Below are positions 6,961 through 13,516 of a stretch of DNA of 19,250 nt, piece by piece. The DNA comes from Chloroflexota bacterium (GTDB lineage Bacteria > Chloroflexota > Dehalococcoidia > JAUQQI01). Positions within the stretch are counted from its first letter, which is position 1, and every line of letters starts with the position of its first letter. The DNA is taken from the NCBI GenBank assembly GCA_030549955.1, contig JAUQQI010000094.1:1-19250 (forward strand). The letters are read 5' to 3'. The position numbers and the translations under genes are program-made. The notes beneath the pieces are model-generated. The model was not told the origin of the DNA. It ran no database searches and was given only the letters and a program-made list of their open reading frames with translations.

Positions 6961-7758
6961 CTAAGTCTGATGTTTCAGAACTAGGTCGGCGACTCTCGGC
7001 AAAACCTCGCCCGCGGGGGCCGGGATCACGAGGTGGGCCAGGTGGTCCAGCGGGGTCTCCCCCAGGTTTATGATGACCAGAGTCGCCCCGGCGTCAAGGG
7101 CGTGCAGGGGCAAATAGGCGGCCGGGTAGACGACCAGGGACGACCCGACCACAATGAAAAGGTCTGAGGTCTGGGCCGCTTCCTCGGCCCGGGCGAGCTC
7201 TTCGGCCGGCAGGGGCTCGCCGAAAGAGACTGTCCCCGACTTGAGGAGGCCCCCGCAATCGGGACACCTGGGCACGCCGTCAGATGGGTCAGCCGGCAGG
7301 GCCAGGGCCTCCGCTTTCTCGAATCTTCGCCGGCACCCGAGACACTTGGCAAATCGCAGGTTGCCGTGGAGCTCGATTATCCGGTCGGGCGGCGTGCCCG
7401 CCCGCTGGTGGAGGCTGTCAATGTTCTGGGTAATCACCCACTTCACCAGCCCGGTTCTGACCAGGTCGGCAATGGCCCGGTGGGCGGGGTTGGGCTCGGC
7501 CTGGCCGTAGATGCCGCCGGTCTTAAACCGCTCCCAGGACTCCCGCCGAACCTGGGGGTCTTCCAGGTAGCGCCGGATGGTGAAGTTGGCCGGGTCGAGC
7601 CGCCGCCAGAGGCCGTCTGGCCCCCGGAAATCCGGGATGCCGGATTCGGTGCTTACCCCGGCCCCGGTGAAAACAACCGCCGAGCGGGCCGAACGGAGCC
7701 AGCCGGCCAGCCGCTCAATCCGTCCGCCGAGGGGGTCAGACACCCTTTCTGAGACCAT
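6961..7758 (-). CDS. NAD-dependent protein deacylase, Sir2 family (sirtuin)
   Basis: A 265-residue sirtuin that removes acetyl or other acyl groups from lysines using NAD+, releasing nicotinamide and O-acyl-ADP-ribose. The Rossmann-fold NAD motif GAGVSTESGIPDFRG spans residues 32-46, TQNID is at 110-114, and the catalytic histidine is H131 in ELHGN. A structural Zn site is formed by C139, C142, C165 and C168. The later VVGSSLVVYP and IINLGETP segments complete the cofactor pocket. The set is intact, so the enzyme should be active. The ATG at 7758 has only a weak ribosome site. It is the first gene of a minus-strand transcript and is divergent from pckA. In other bacteria sirtuins reactivate acetylated acetyl-CoA synthetase and other metabolic enzymes; the target here is unknown. 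Confidence 0.95.
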   Translation of the reverse strand: MVSERVSDPLGGRIERLAGWLRSARSAVVFTGAGVSTESGIPDFRGPDGLWRRLDPANFTIRRYLEDPQVRRESWERFKTGGIYGQAEPNPAHRAIADLVRTGLVKWVITQNIDSLHQRAGTPPDRIIELHGNLRFAKCLGCRRRFEKAEALALPADPSDGVPRCPDCGGLLKSGTVSFGEPLPAEELARAEEAAQTSDLFIVVGSSLVVYPAAYLPLHALDAGATLVIINLGETPLDHLAHLVIPAPAGEVLPRVADLVLKHQT

Positions 7759-7786
7759 GAGAGCTTCTGCCTGGTTGCAATGCGAC

Positions 7787-7816
7787 TTGACGGCAACCTT
7801 CCGCTGGGATTATATA
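7787..7816 (+). promoter_or_regulatory. Probable pckA promoter
   Basis: TTGACG at 7787-7792 (five of six bases of the -35 consensus) is followed after 18 bp by TATATA at 7811-7816. Transcription would start near 7823 and give a leader of about 60 bases before pckA. The same AT-rich block read on the minus strand gives a perfect TATAAT (7814 to 7809). Confidence 0.55.
7809..7814 (-). promoter_or_regulatory. Probable -10 box of the sirtuin transcript
   Basis: Read on the minus strand this is TATAAT, an exact -10 consensus, 51 bases before the sirtuin ATG. No good -35 box is seen at 16-18 bp, so it may need an activator. It overlaps the -10 box of the divergent pckA promoter, so RNA polymerase could hardly occupy both at once. 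Confidence 0.4.
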
Positions 7817-7881
7817 CGGAGAGACGGTTTTTCGTCCCTGCTGGCGGGCTAATATGGAGACTGCGTTGAGGTGAGAACCAG

Positions 7882-9483
7882 ATGGTCGACATCACTTCCC
7901 CCCCGACAATCGGAGTTGAGGCCCACGGCATCGCAAACCCCCGACGGGTCTTCTTTAACCTGACTGCCCCCAGGCTTGTGGAGCTGGCCATCCAGCGCGG
8001 CGAAGGGATGCTTGCTGAGGGCGGCGGCCTCGTCGTGTACACCGGTAAGTACACGGGCCGCTCGCCCAAGGATAAGTTCATCGTCCGGGAGCCATCATCC
8101 GAAGACCGGGTCTGGTGGGGGCCAGTAAACCAGCCGTTCGAGCCCGAGGCCTACGAACGGGTCCGCCAGCGACTGATGGCATTTTTGCAGGACCGGGATA
8201 TTTTTGTCCAGGACCTCTTTGCCTGCGCCGAGCCCCGCTACCGGCTGTCAGTCCGGGTCATAACCACGACGGCCTGGCAGAGCCTGTTTGCCCGGAACCT
8301 CTTTATCCGGCCGACGCCCGAGCAGCTTGCCGGCCACCGGCCCGAGTTTGTCGTCATCTCCGCCCCTGAATTTAAGGCCATCCCCGAAGTCGACGGGACT
8401 CGCAGTGAGGTCTTCATCCTGGTCAACTTTGCCCGCAAGGAGGTCCTTATCGGGGGCAGCGCCTACGCCGGGGAGATAAAAAAGAGCATCTTTACGTCCC
8501 TTAACTACCTGCTGCCTATTGAGGGTGTCTTCCCGATGCACTGCGGGGCGAATGCCGGGCCGGACAATGTCTCGGCCCTTTTCTTCGGCCTGTCCGGGAC
8601 GGGCAAGACCAGCCTTTCGACCGACCAGGAACGGATTCTGGTCGGTGACGACGAGCACGGCTGGGCTGATGAGGGCATTTTTAACTTCGAGGGCGGCTGC
8701 TACGCCAAGACGATAAACCTTTCGGCCACCGCCGAGCCCGAGATCTACAACGCGGTCCACCGGTTCGGGGCCCTGCTTGAGAACGTCGTCGTCGACCCGG
8801 AAACCCGCAAGCCAAAGTTTGAGGACGATTCGCTCACCGAGAATACCCGGGCGGCCTACCCGATAGACTTCCTGCAGAACGTAAGCCCGACAGGCGTTGC
8901 CGGCCACCCGAAGGATGTGATCTTCCTTACGGCCGACGCCTTCGGGGTCCTACCGCCGATTGCCCGGCTTACTGAAGAGCAGGCGGTCTACCACTTTCTT
9001 TCAGGTTATACCTCGAAGCTCGCCGGGACTGAGCGCGGGGTTACCGCCCCGGAGGCCACCTTCAGCAGCTGCTTTGGGGCGCCGTTCCTGGTCCTCCACC
9101 CGGTCGAATACGGGCGGCTCCTGGACGAGCGGATTCGCCGCTACCGGGCACACGTGTGGCTGGTGAATACCGGGTGGGTCAAGGGGCCGTACGGGGTTGG
9201 GGAGCGGATTAAGATCCAGTACAGCCGGGCCATGGTCCGGGCCATCGTAAACCGCCAGCTCGATACGGCCGAGTTCGAAGTCGAGCCGTACTTCGGCCTG
9301 CAGATCCCGACGTACGTGCCTGGGGTCCCGAATGAAGTCCTGCGGCCGTGGGCGCTTTGGCGGGACCGGCAGGCCTATGAGCACCAGGTCCGGCGGTTGG
9401 CCGCCGAATTCGTCAGAAACTTCAAACAGTACGAGCCTTACGTCTCACCGGAGGTTCGGGCCGCCGGTCCTAAAGTGGGCTGA
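7882..9483 (+). CDS. pckA: Phosphoenolpyruvate carboxykinase (ATP)
   Basis: ATP-dependent PEP carboxykinase converts oxaloacetate and ATP to PEP, CO2 and ADP, the entry step of gluconeogenesis; it can also work in the fixing direction. At 533 residues it has the family's length. Signatures in order are YTGKYTGRSPKDKFIV near residues 53-68, the substrate segment EIKKS with MHCGAN, the P-loop G236-L-S-G-T-G-K242-T243 (ATP phosphates), the metal/kinase-2 motif GDDEHGW at 255-261, FEGGCYAK, SGYTSKLAGTE with FSSCFGAPF, and NTGWVKGPYGVGERI. All key residues appear intact. The ATG at 7882 has GAGGTGAG nine bases upstream. It is divergent from the sirtuin across a 123 bp promoter region. A weak 5 bp stem at 9483-9504 follows the stop; no strong terminator is seen. 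Confidence 0.98.
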   Translation: MVDITSPPTIGVEAHGIANPRRVFFNLTAPRLVELAIQRGEGMLAEGGGLVVYTGKYTGRSPKDKFIVREPSSEDRVWWGPVNQPFEPEAYERVRQRLMAFLQDRDIFVQDLFACAEPRYRLSVRVITTTAWQSLFARNLFIRPTPEQLAGHRPEFVVISAPEFKAIPEVDGTRSEVFILVNFARKEVLIGGSAYAGEIKKSIFTSLNYLLPIEGVFPMHCGANAGPDNVSALFFGLSGTGKTSLSTDQERILVGDDEHGWADEGIFNFEGGCYAKTINLSATAEPEIYNAVHRFGALLENVVVDPETRKPKFEDDSLTENTRAAYPIDFLQNVSPTGVAGHPKDVIFLTADAFGVLPPIARLTEEQAVYHFLSGYTSKLAGTERGVTAPEATFSSCFGAPFLVLHPVEYGRLLDERIRRYRAHVWLVNTGWVKGPYGVGERIKIQYSRAMVRAIVNRQLDTAEFEVEPYFGLQIPTYVPGVPNEVLRPWALWRDRQAYEHQVRRLAAEFVRNFKQYEPYVSPEVRAAGPKVG

Positions 9484-9547
9484 CGGGTTTTAACTTCGGC
9501 CCGTAACCTTCAGGCCGCCGCTAACGTTCTTCTGGCGGAGGCAAACG

Positions 9548-10018
9548 ATGAGACGCGGGTCCTTTATCCTGCTCCTGACGACCGGCCTGCTAGTTCTGTT
9601 TGCAGCGGTCCTCCTGGCAGCCGGCACCCCGGCGGCGGCTGACGAACCGGGAAAGCCCCGGCCCTTGAACTGGACTCCCGGGCGGATAACGGGCACGGTG
9701 AGCCTGGGTGAGACCATAACCCGGACGGTCAACCTTACCGTAAGTCAGCCGATTACGGGCCCCGGAAGCGTCGTCCGGCCGAAAAGGTTCCAGGAAAGTA
9801 TCACGGTTAGCGGTCTGCCCGGCGCCCTTGAGCCCGGCACTAGGTATCCGGTCACGGTGACAGTGACGGTCCCCAGCAACCTCCGGGGCCGGGCATTTAA
9901 TTTAAACGTTTTTCTCCAGTCAGATGGCGAAAATCGGGTCATCGGGCCGCCCCTTAAGGTTCACCTGAAGCTGGAACATCCCGCAAGACCGCCCCGGGCG
10001 GCCAAATCCGGAAAGTAA
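9548..10018 (+). CDS. Secreted protein of unknown function, beta-rich
   Basis: I do not recognise this 156-residue protein. It begins with a clear Sec signal peptide: MRRG, a 20-residue hydrophobic core, then TPAAADE with probable cleavage after an AxA-type site near residue 31. The mature part of about 125 residues has alternating Thr/Val-rich stretches (TGTVSLGETITRTVNLTV; YPVTVTVTVPS), suggesting an all-beta, immunoglobulin-like or BACON-like domain, and ends in a basic Pro/Arg/Lys tail. No cysteines, lipobox, sortase motif or second membrane helix are seen, so it is probably released or loosely bound to the wall. GGAGG lies eight bases before the ATG. It follows pckA by 64 bp and could be read through from it, though no functional link is apparent. 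Confidence 0.7.
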   Translation: MRRGSFILLLTTGLLVLFAAVLLAAGTPAAADEPGKPRPLNWTPGRITGTVSLGETITRTVNLTVSQPITGPGSVVRPKRFQESITVSGLPGALEPGTRYPVTVTVTVPSNLRGRAFNLNVFLQSDGENRVIGPPLKVHLKLEHPARPPRAAKSGK

Positions 10019-10115
10019 AAGGTCGAAGGTAACAACCTTACCTGCAGGTTGCAGGCGCCGGGGACTGTTCAGCCCGTAGCGCGGCCTGAGAACTTCTGCT
10101 AAAATACTAATGCGA

Positions 10116-10190
10116 CGGGGAGTAGCGCAGCCTGGTTAGCGCGCGGCAATCGGGGTGCCGAGGCCCCGGGTTCAAATCCCGGCTCCCCGA
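10116..10190 (+). tRNA. tRNA-Pro, anticodon CGG
   Basis: The 75 bases fold as a complete cloverleaf. The acceptor stem CGGGGAG pairs with CTCCCCG, the D stem GCGC pairs with GCGC, the anticodon stem CGGCA pairs with TGCCG, and the T stem CCGGG pairs with CCCGG around TTCAAAT. The seven-base anticodon loop is ATCGGGG, with T33, anticodon CGG reading codon CCG, and G37 as is usual in tRNA-Pro. The discriminator is A; the 3' CCA is not encoded (CCCC follows). A -10-like TAAAAT lies at 10100-10105 without a convincing -35. A strong intrinsic terminator follows seven bases later. Confidence 0.96.
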
Positions 10191-10196
10191 CCCCAA

Positions 10197-10232
10197 AGGA
10201 CCCCGGACCAGGTGTCCGGGGTCCTGGCTTTT
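10197..10232 (+). terminator. Strong intrinsic terminator of the tRNA-Pro gene
   Basis: A perfect 12 bp GC-rich stem (AGGACCCCGGAC at 10197-10208 with GTCCGGGGTCCT at 10214-10225) encloses the loop CAGGT. The stem is followed by GGC and four T residues. This is the clearest terminator in the window, and it separates the tRNA from the downstream + strand gene run. Confidence 0.9.
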
Positions 10233-10251
10233 AGCGGACCCGGCCTGTCTT

Positions 10252-10272
10252 GCGGCGTCCCGATGACGCCGC
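10252..10272 (+). other. Perfect 8 bp hairpin in the 130 bp gap after the tRNA terminator
   Basis: GCGGCGTC at 10252-10259 pairs fully with GACGCCGC at 10265-10272 around the loop CCGAT. No T-run follows, so it does not look like a terminator. It lies about 40 bp upstream of the probable promoter at 10314-10343, and could be an operator or part of a small RNA. The rest of 10233-10313 shows no gene. Confidence 0.35.
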
Positions 10273-10313
10273 GGTGGCTGTCCGTCAGCGGCCGTGCCGG
10301 GAGAGGGTCGGGG

Positions 10314-10343
10314 TTGAATAAGGGCTTTGTCGCGGAGTACAAT
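10314..10343 (+). promoter_or_regulatory. Probable promoter of the 10363-13516 gene run
   Basis: TTGAAT at 10314-10319 and TACAAT at 10338-10343 are separated by 18 bp, each close to consensus. The predicted start is near 10350, directly at the GAGGT ribosome site (10350-10354). The leader would be only about 13 bases before the ATG at 10363. Confidence 0.5.
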
Positions 10344-10362
10344 GAAACCGAGGTTATTGCGA

Positions 10363-10779
10363 ATGCCTGACCCGATCGAAGAGCAGCTCCGCGAAATTTT
10401 TGAGCGGATGGAACGGCAGGCTCCCAGGCGGAGCCTGTGGGACCGCCTTCGGGGCCGTTTTCGGGGGTTTGTTAATAACTTCCAGGTCACCGTTCCGGTG
10501 CCGGGCTTTCTGACTGACCCCGGCCAGCTCATCCTGGTCAGCGTTATCCTGGTCTTCAGTGCCTGGTTCTTGCGGTTTATCTTCCCCAGGGCCGGCTATT
10601 ACATCGGCATGCTCGGCCTGCTCCTGTTTATTATCGGCTTTACCTGGTCGGTCTTTCGGTCCGGGCGGCCCCGCTATACCCCCCGGTGGCGGGGCCAGTA
10701 TATTGAAGATTATTCGCCTTATGGGGACAACCTCTGGCTGAAGCTGCGGCGCTGGTGGCGCCGGATTACCGGCCGGTAG
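10363..10779 (+). CDS. Small basic two-helix membrane protein, unknown function
   Basis: I do not recognise this 138-residue protein. It has an amphipathic, charged N-terminal region (EEQLREIFERMERQ, then a run rich in Arg), two hydrophobic helices at about residues 55-73 and 78-97 joined by a short turn, and a strongly basic, Trp/Arg/Tyr-rich tail (LRRWWRRITGR). Both ends are probably cytoplasmic. The ATG at 10363 is preferred because GAGGT lies nine bases upstream; ATG at 10342 and TTG at 10327 are in frame but overlap or precede the predicted -10 box. It is the first gene of a run with Mut7-C, AcuC, TatA and LLM genes and ends only 6 bp before the Mut7-C ATG. The positive tail could bind nucleic acid or lipid head groups, which is speculation. 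Confidence 0.7.
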   Translation: MPDPIEEQLREIFERMERQAPRRSLWDRLRGRFRGFVNNFQVTVPVPGFLTDPGQLILVSVILVFSAWFLRFIFPRAGYYIGMLGLLLFIIGFTWSVFRSGRPRYTPRWRGQYIEDYSPYGDNLWLKLRRWWRRITGR

Positions 10780-10785
10780 CCCGGA

Positions 10786-11271
10786 ATGGACCCTGGGCCG
10801 AAATTTATCGTCGATAATAATGTCGGCCGTCTGGCGAAGTGGCTCCGGGTCCTCGGCTTTGATACCCTCTTTATCAATCCGATCGCCGACGAAGACCTCC
10901 TGGCCATCGCCCGCCGGGACGGCCGGATTATCGTCACAAAAGACCGGGCGTTTCTGCGCCGGCGGGAAGTCATCGACGGCCGGCTCAAAGTTGTCTTCGT
11001 CCGGAGCAACGACCGGCTCGGCCAGCTCCGGGAGGTTATCGAGGCCCTGAACCTTCCGGCGCCCGACCGCTGGTTCTCCCGCTGCCTGGCGTGCAACGCG
11101 CCCCTCACGGCCGTGCCCAAGGCCGAGGTTGCCGACCAGGTGCCCCCTTACGTGTACGCGACGCAGAACGGCTTTCAGCGCTGTCCCAGCTGCGGCCGGG
11201 TGTACTGGCCGGGAACCCACTGGGAGCGGATGCGGGCCGAACTTCAGACGGTTATGGCCGGGCCGGAATGA
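10786..11271 (+). CDS. Mut7-C (DUF82) PIN-like RNase-domain protein with Zn ribbon
   Basis: A 161-residue protein of the Mut7-C family. The N-terminal ~85 residues form the PIN-like domain: FIVDNNVGRLAKWLRVLGFDT at 7-27 with D10 as a candidate metal ligand, then ADEDLL and IIVTKDRAFL with further acidic residues. The C-terminal part is a zinc ribbon with C100-x-x-C103 and C133-x-x-C136, followed by the characteristic YWPGTHWERM. The family is named after the C-terminal domain of the animal exonuclease Mut7 and is predicted to be RNase; I know of no firm activity for bacterial single-domain members. Translation is coupled on both sides: a 6 bp gap after the membrane-protein gene, and an ATGA overlap with the AcuC gene. 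GTAGCCCGGA before the ATG is a weak ribosome site, consistent with coupling. Confidence 0.88.
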   Translation: MDPGPKFIVDNNVGRLAKWLRVLGFDTLFINPIADEDLLAIARRDGRIIVTKDRAFLRRREVIDGRLKVVFVRSNDRLGQLREVIEALNLPAPDRWFSRCLACNAPLTAVPKAEVADQVPPYVYATQNGFQRCPSCGRVYWPGTHWERMRAELQTVMAGPE

Positions 11272-12386
11272 GGCGGGCGGCCCTTGTCTACGACGATGCC
11301 CTTTCCCGGCACGTCTACCGGCCGGACCACCCTTTAAAGCCTGTCCGGTACCGCTACACCTACGAACTGCTGGAAGCGTACGGGGTCTTCGGATTCGACA
11401 ATGCGGAGGTCATCCCGCCGGACGATGCGACCGACGATGACCTGAGGCTTGTCCATGACCCGGAATACATCGAGGCCGTCAAGAGCCTCAGCCGGGGCGA
11501 GCGCCGGTTTAACCCTGGCCGGTACAACTTCTCCGACTGGGGCGACAACCCGGTTTTCCCCGGCATGTACGAGGCGTCCCGCCTGGTTGTTGGGGCCAGC
11601 CTGAAGGCCATGGAGCTGGTTATTGAAGGGACCTTTCCTGTTGCCTTTAACATTGCTGGCGGCCTCCACCACGCCATGCCCAACCGGGCGTCGGGCTTTT
11701 GCATTTTTAACGACCCGGCAGTGGTCATTGCCCACCTGATTAATCGGGGCTACCGGGTCGCCTATATTGACATTGATGCCCACCACGGTGACGGGGTCCA
11801 GTATATCTTTTACTCGACCGACCAGGTTCTTACGGTTTCGATCCATGAATCGGGCCGGTTTTTATTCCCCGGCACCGGCGACGTCCAGGAGATCGGGGTC
11901 GGTCGGGGCCGGGGCTATTCGGTCAATATCCCCCTCGCCCCCTACACCGACGACGAACTCTGGCTCTGGGCCTTCGACCAGGTCGTTCCGCCCCTCATGG
12001 AGGCTTTCCGGCCTGACGTGGTGGTCGCCCAGCTCGGGGTTGATACCCACCGGGATGATCCCCTTACCCACCTGGCCCTCACAACCTGCGGGTTCATTGA
12101 GGCGGTCCGGCGGATTATCAGCTTCAGCCCCCGGCTCGTGGCCCTAGGGGGCGGGGGCTACAACCTGAGGGTTGTTCCCCGGGCCTGGGCCCTGGCCTAC
12201 GCCGAGTTCGCCGGGATCGAGCTTCCCGACGACGTTCCGACCCGGTTCCACGAGCTGGTTGGGCCCCGGCTCCGGGACCCCGTTCCGAAGCCGATGCCGG
12301 ACTCACTGCGGGCCGATATCCGGGACTTTGCCCGGGCCACCGTCGAGCTCGTAAAACAGCTCGTTTTCCCAATCCACGGCCTCTGA
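11268..12386 (+). CDS. AcuC-like Zn-dependent deacetylase (histone deacetylase superfamily)
   Basis: A 372-residue member of the arginase/deacetylase superfamily, like AcuC, which in Bacillus subtilis deacetylates acetyl-CoA synthetase. The catalytic pair is H134-H135 in GGLHHA. Zn ligands are D170 and H172 in [10 protein letters not shown] and D259 in [10 protein letters not shown], and the transition-state tyrosine is Y298 in GGGGY, so the active site is complete. The start is the ATG at 11268, which overlaps the Mut7-C stop as ATGA; the frame remains open upstream to 11091, but that part only shadows the Mut7-C gene. It is followed 25 bp later by tatA. No acs or acetyltransferase gene lies in the window, so the substrate is unknown. 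It could also act on acetylpolyamines or other small amides. Confidence 0.93.
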   Translation: MRRAALVYDDALSRHVYRPDHPLKPVRYRYTYELLEAYGVFGFDNAEVIPPDDATDDDLRLVHDPEYIEAVKSLSRGERRFNPGRYNFSDWGDNPVFPGMYEASRLVVGASLKAMELVIEGTFPVAFNIAGGLHHAMPNRASGFCIFNDPAVVIAHLINRGYRVAYIDIDAHHGDGVQYIFYSTDQVLTVSIHESGRFLFPGTGDVQEIGVGRGRGYSVNIPLAPYTDDELWLWAFDQVVPPLMEAFRPDVVVAQLGVDTHRDDPLTHLALTTCGFIEAVRRIISFSPRLVALGGGGYNLRVVPRAWALAYAEFAGIELPDDVPTRFHELVGPRLRDPVPKPMPDSLRADIRDFARATVELVKQLVFPIHGL

Positions 12387-12411
12387 TATCATTGATCGGA
12401 GGATTAAAAAA

Positions 12412-12582
12412 ATGCTGCCCTTTAACCTCGGGCTGCCCGAGCTTATTATCGTCCTGGTCATCGTCCTGCTGATTTTCGGGGCCAGCCGGCTGCCGGAGCT
12501 GGGCTCCGGCCTCGGCAAGATGATCCGGGAATTCCGGAAGGCTACCGAGGAAGACACTGGCCGCGACCAGGTTGGGCACTGA
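12412..12582 (+). CDS. tatA: Twin-arginine translocase subunit TatA (short form)
   Basis: A 56-residue protein with standard TatA architecture: a short N-terminus, one membrane helix ([17 protein letters not shown], residues 8-24), the FG hinge, [12 protein letters not shown] as the amphipathic helix, then [11 protein letters not shown] and a short acidic/polar tail. TatA oligomerises with TatC to move folded proteins carrying RR signals across the membrane. It is shorter than many TatA proteins because the C-terminal tail is cut down, but that tail is dispensable in the family. GGAGG at 12398-12402 is nine bases before the ATG. The last 11 bases overlap the predicted TTG start of the LLM gene. 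No tatC is nearby. TatB is less likely given the small size. Confidence 0.9.
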   Translation: MLPFNLGLPELIIVLVIVLLIFGASRLPELGSGLGKMIREFRKATEEDTGRDQVGH

Positions 12583-13516
12583 CCGGACTGTTCGCTTTGG
12601 CCTCGTCTTCCCGCCGGCCTCATGGCGGCAGGCCGGCCTCGTTGAGGAGCTTGGCTACGATTCGGTCTGGACGGGCGAGCACCTTTTCTTTTACGGCCCA
12701 ACCTACGACGCCCTGATAGCCCTCAGTTTCTTTGCCCAGCAGGTCCGCCGTATTGACGTCGGGAGCGCCGTTGTTCTGGTTCCCCTCCGCCATCCGGTTG
12801 CCCTCGCCAAGGCAGTCGCAACCCTCGACCTCCTTTCGGGCGGCCGGCTCATCCTGGGCGTCGGGGTCGGCGGGGAGTACCCGAAGGAGTTTGAGGCTGT
12901 CGGGGTGCCTGTCGGGGAGCGGGGCGCCCGCACGAACGAGTCCATCCGGCTTATGCGTCAGCTCTGGTCAGCCGAAAACGTCACCTTCCGGGGACGATTT
13001 TTCCGGGTCGAAAATGTCACCCTCTGGCCCAGGCCGGCCCGGCCGGGCGGCCCGCCCATCTGGGTTGCCGGCCGCTCTGAGGCCGCAATCCGCCGGGCAG
13101 CCCGCCTTGGCAGCGGCTATCTGCCGTATCTTTTCAGCCCGGAGCGCTACCGGACGAGCCTCGGGCTTCTGGGGCAGGAGCTGGACCGTCTCGACCGGAA
13201 CCCCGCTGAGGTCGTCCGGGGCCTTTATCAGTTCATCTGCGTCGCCGATTCCTATGCCGAGGCCCGGGCCGAGGCCGTCGAGCGGCTCTCCCGCCAGTAC
13301 AACCAGCCCTTTGACCGGATTGTCGACCGTTACGTCGTCCTGGGAAATCCGGACGACTGTCGGCGGCGCCTTGAGGAATACGTTGCGGCTGGTGCCGAAT
13401 ACTTCGTTCTGGTCCCGACCGGCCGGTCCGACCGCTATTTCGAGCAGGTCAGGGCCATTGCAACCGGGGTCCTGCCCCGGTTCAGGCGACCGGGCCTTAA
13501 AGCCTTAATCGGATGA
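12572..13516 (+). CDS. LLM-class flavin-dependent oxidoreductase (paralogue 1)
   Basis: A 314-residue TIM-barrel protein of the luciferase-like monooxygenase superfamily, which binds FMN or coenzyme F420. It shows FGLVFPP at the N-terminus, [67 protein letters not shown], and [28 protein letters not shown]. Together these are typical of the F420-dependent-type branch, though cofactor choice cannot be fixed by eye. The start is the TTG at 12572, which overlaps tatA by 11 bases and lacks its own clear ribosome site, so translation probably depends on coupling. The end overlaps the convergent phosphatase gene by 20 bp. It closely resembles the minus-strand gene at 14768-15700. Substrate is unknown. 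Confidence 0.9.
   Translation: MGTDRTVRFGLVFPPASWRQAGLVEELGYDSVWTGEHLFFYGPTYDALIALSFFAQQVRRIDVGSAVVLVPLRHPVALAKAVATLDLLSGGRLILGVGVGGEYPKEFEAVGVPVGERGARTNESIRLMRQLWSAENVTFRGRFFRVENVTLWPRPARPGGPPIWVAGRSEAAIRRAARLGSGYLPYLFSPERYRTSLGLLGQELDRLDRNPAEVVRGLYQFICVADSYAEARAEAVERLSRQYNQPFDRIVDRYVVLGNPDDCRRRLEEYVAAGAEYFVLVPTGRSDRYFEQVRAIATGVLPRFRRPGLKALIG

Noticed and set aside
10049..10105. Promoter with -35 box for the tRNA-Pro gene
   Set aside because: TAAAAT at 10100 is a fair -10, but no -35-like hexamer occurs at 16-19 bp; TTGCAG at 10049 is 45 bp away.
10107..10532. Minus-strand open frame of 141 codons covering the tRNA
   Set aside because: It spans a clear tRNA gene, a terminator and the start of another gene; its translation is low-complexity Arg/Ser/Pro.
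11091..11267. Upstream extension of the AcuC-like gene
   Set aside because: This stretch is the Mut7-C gene read in another frame. The ATG at 11268, with an ATGA overlap, and the conserved N-terminus place the real start there.
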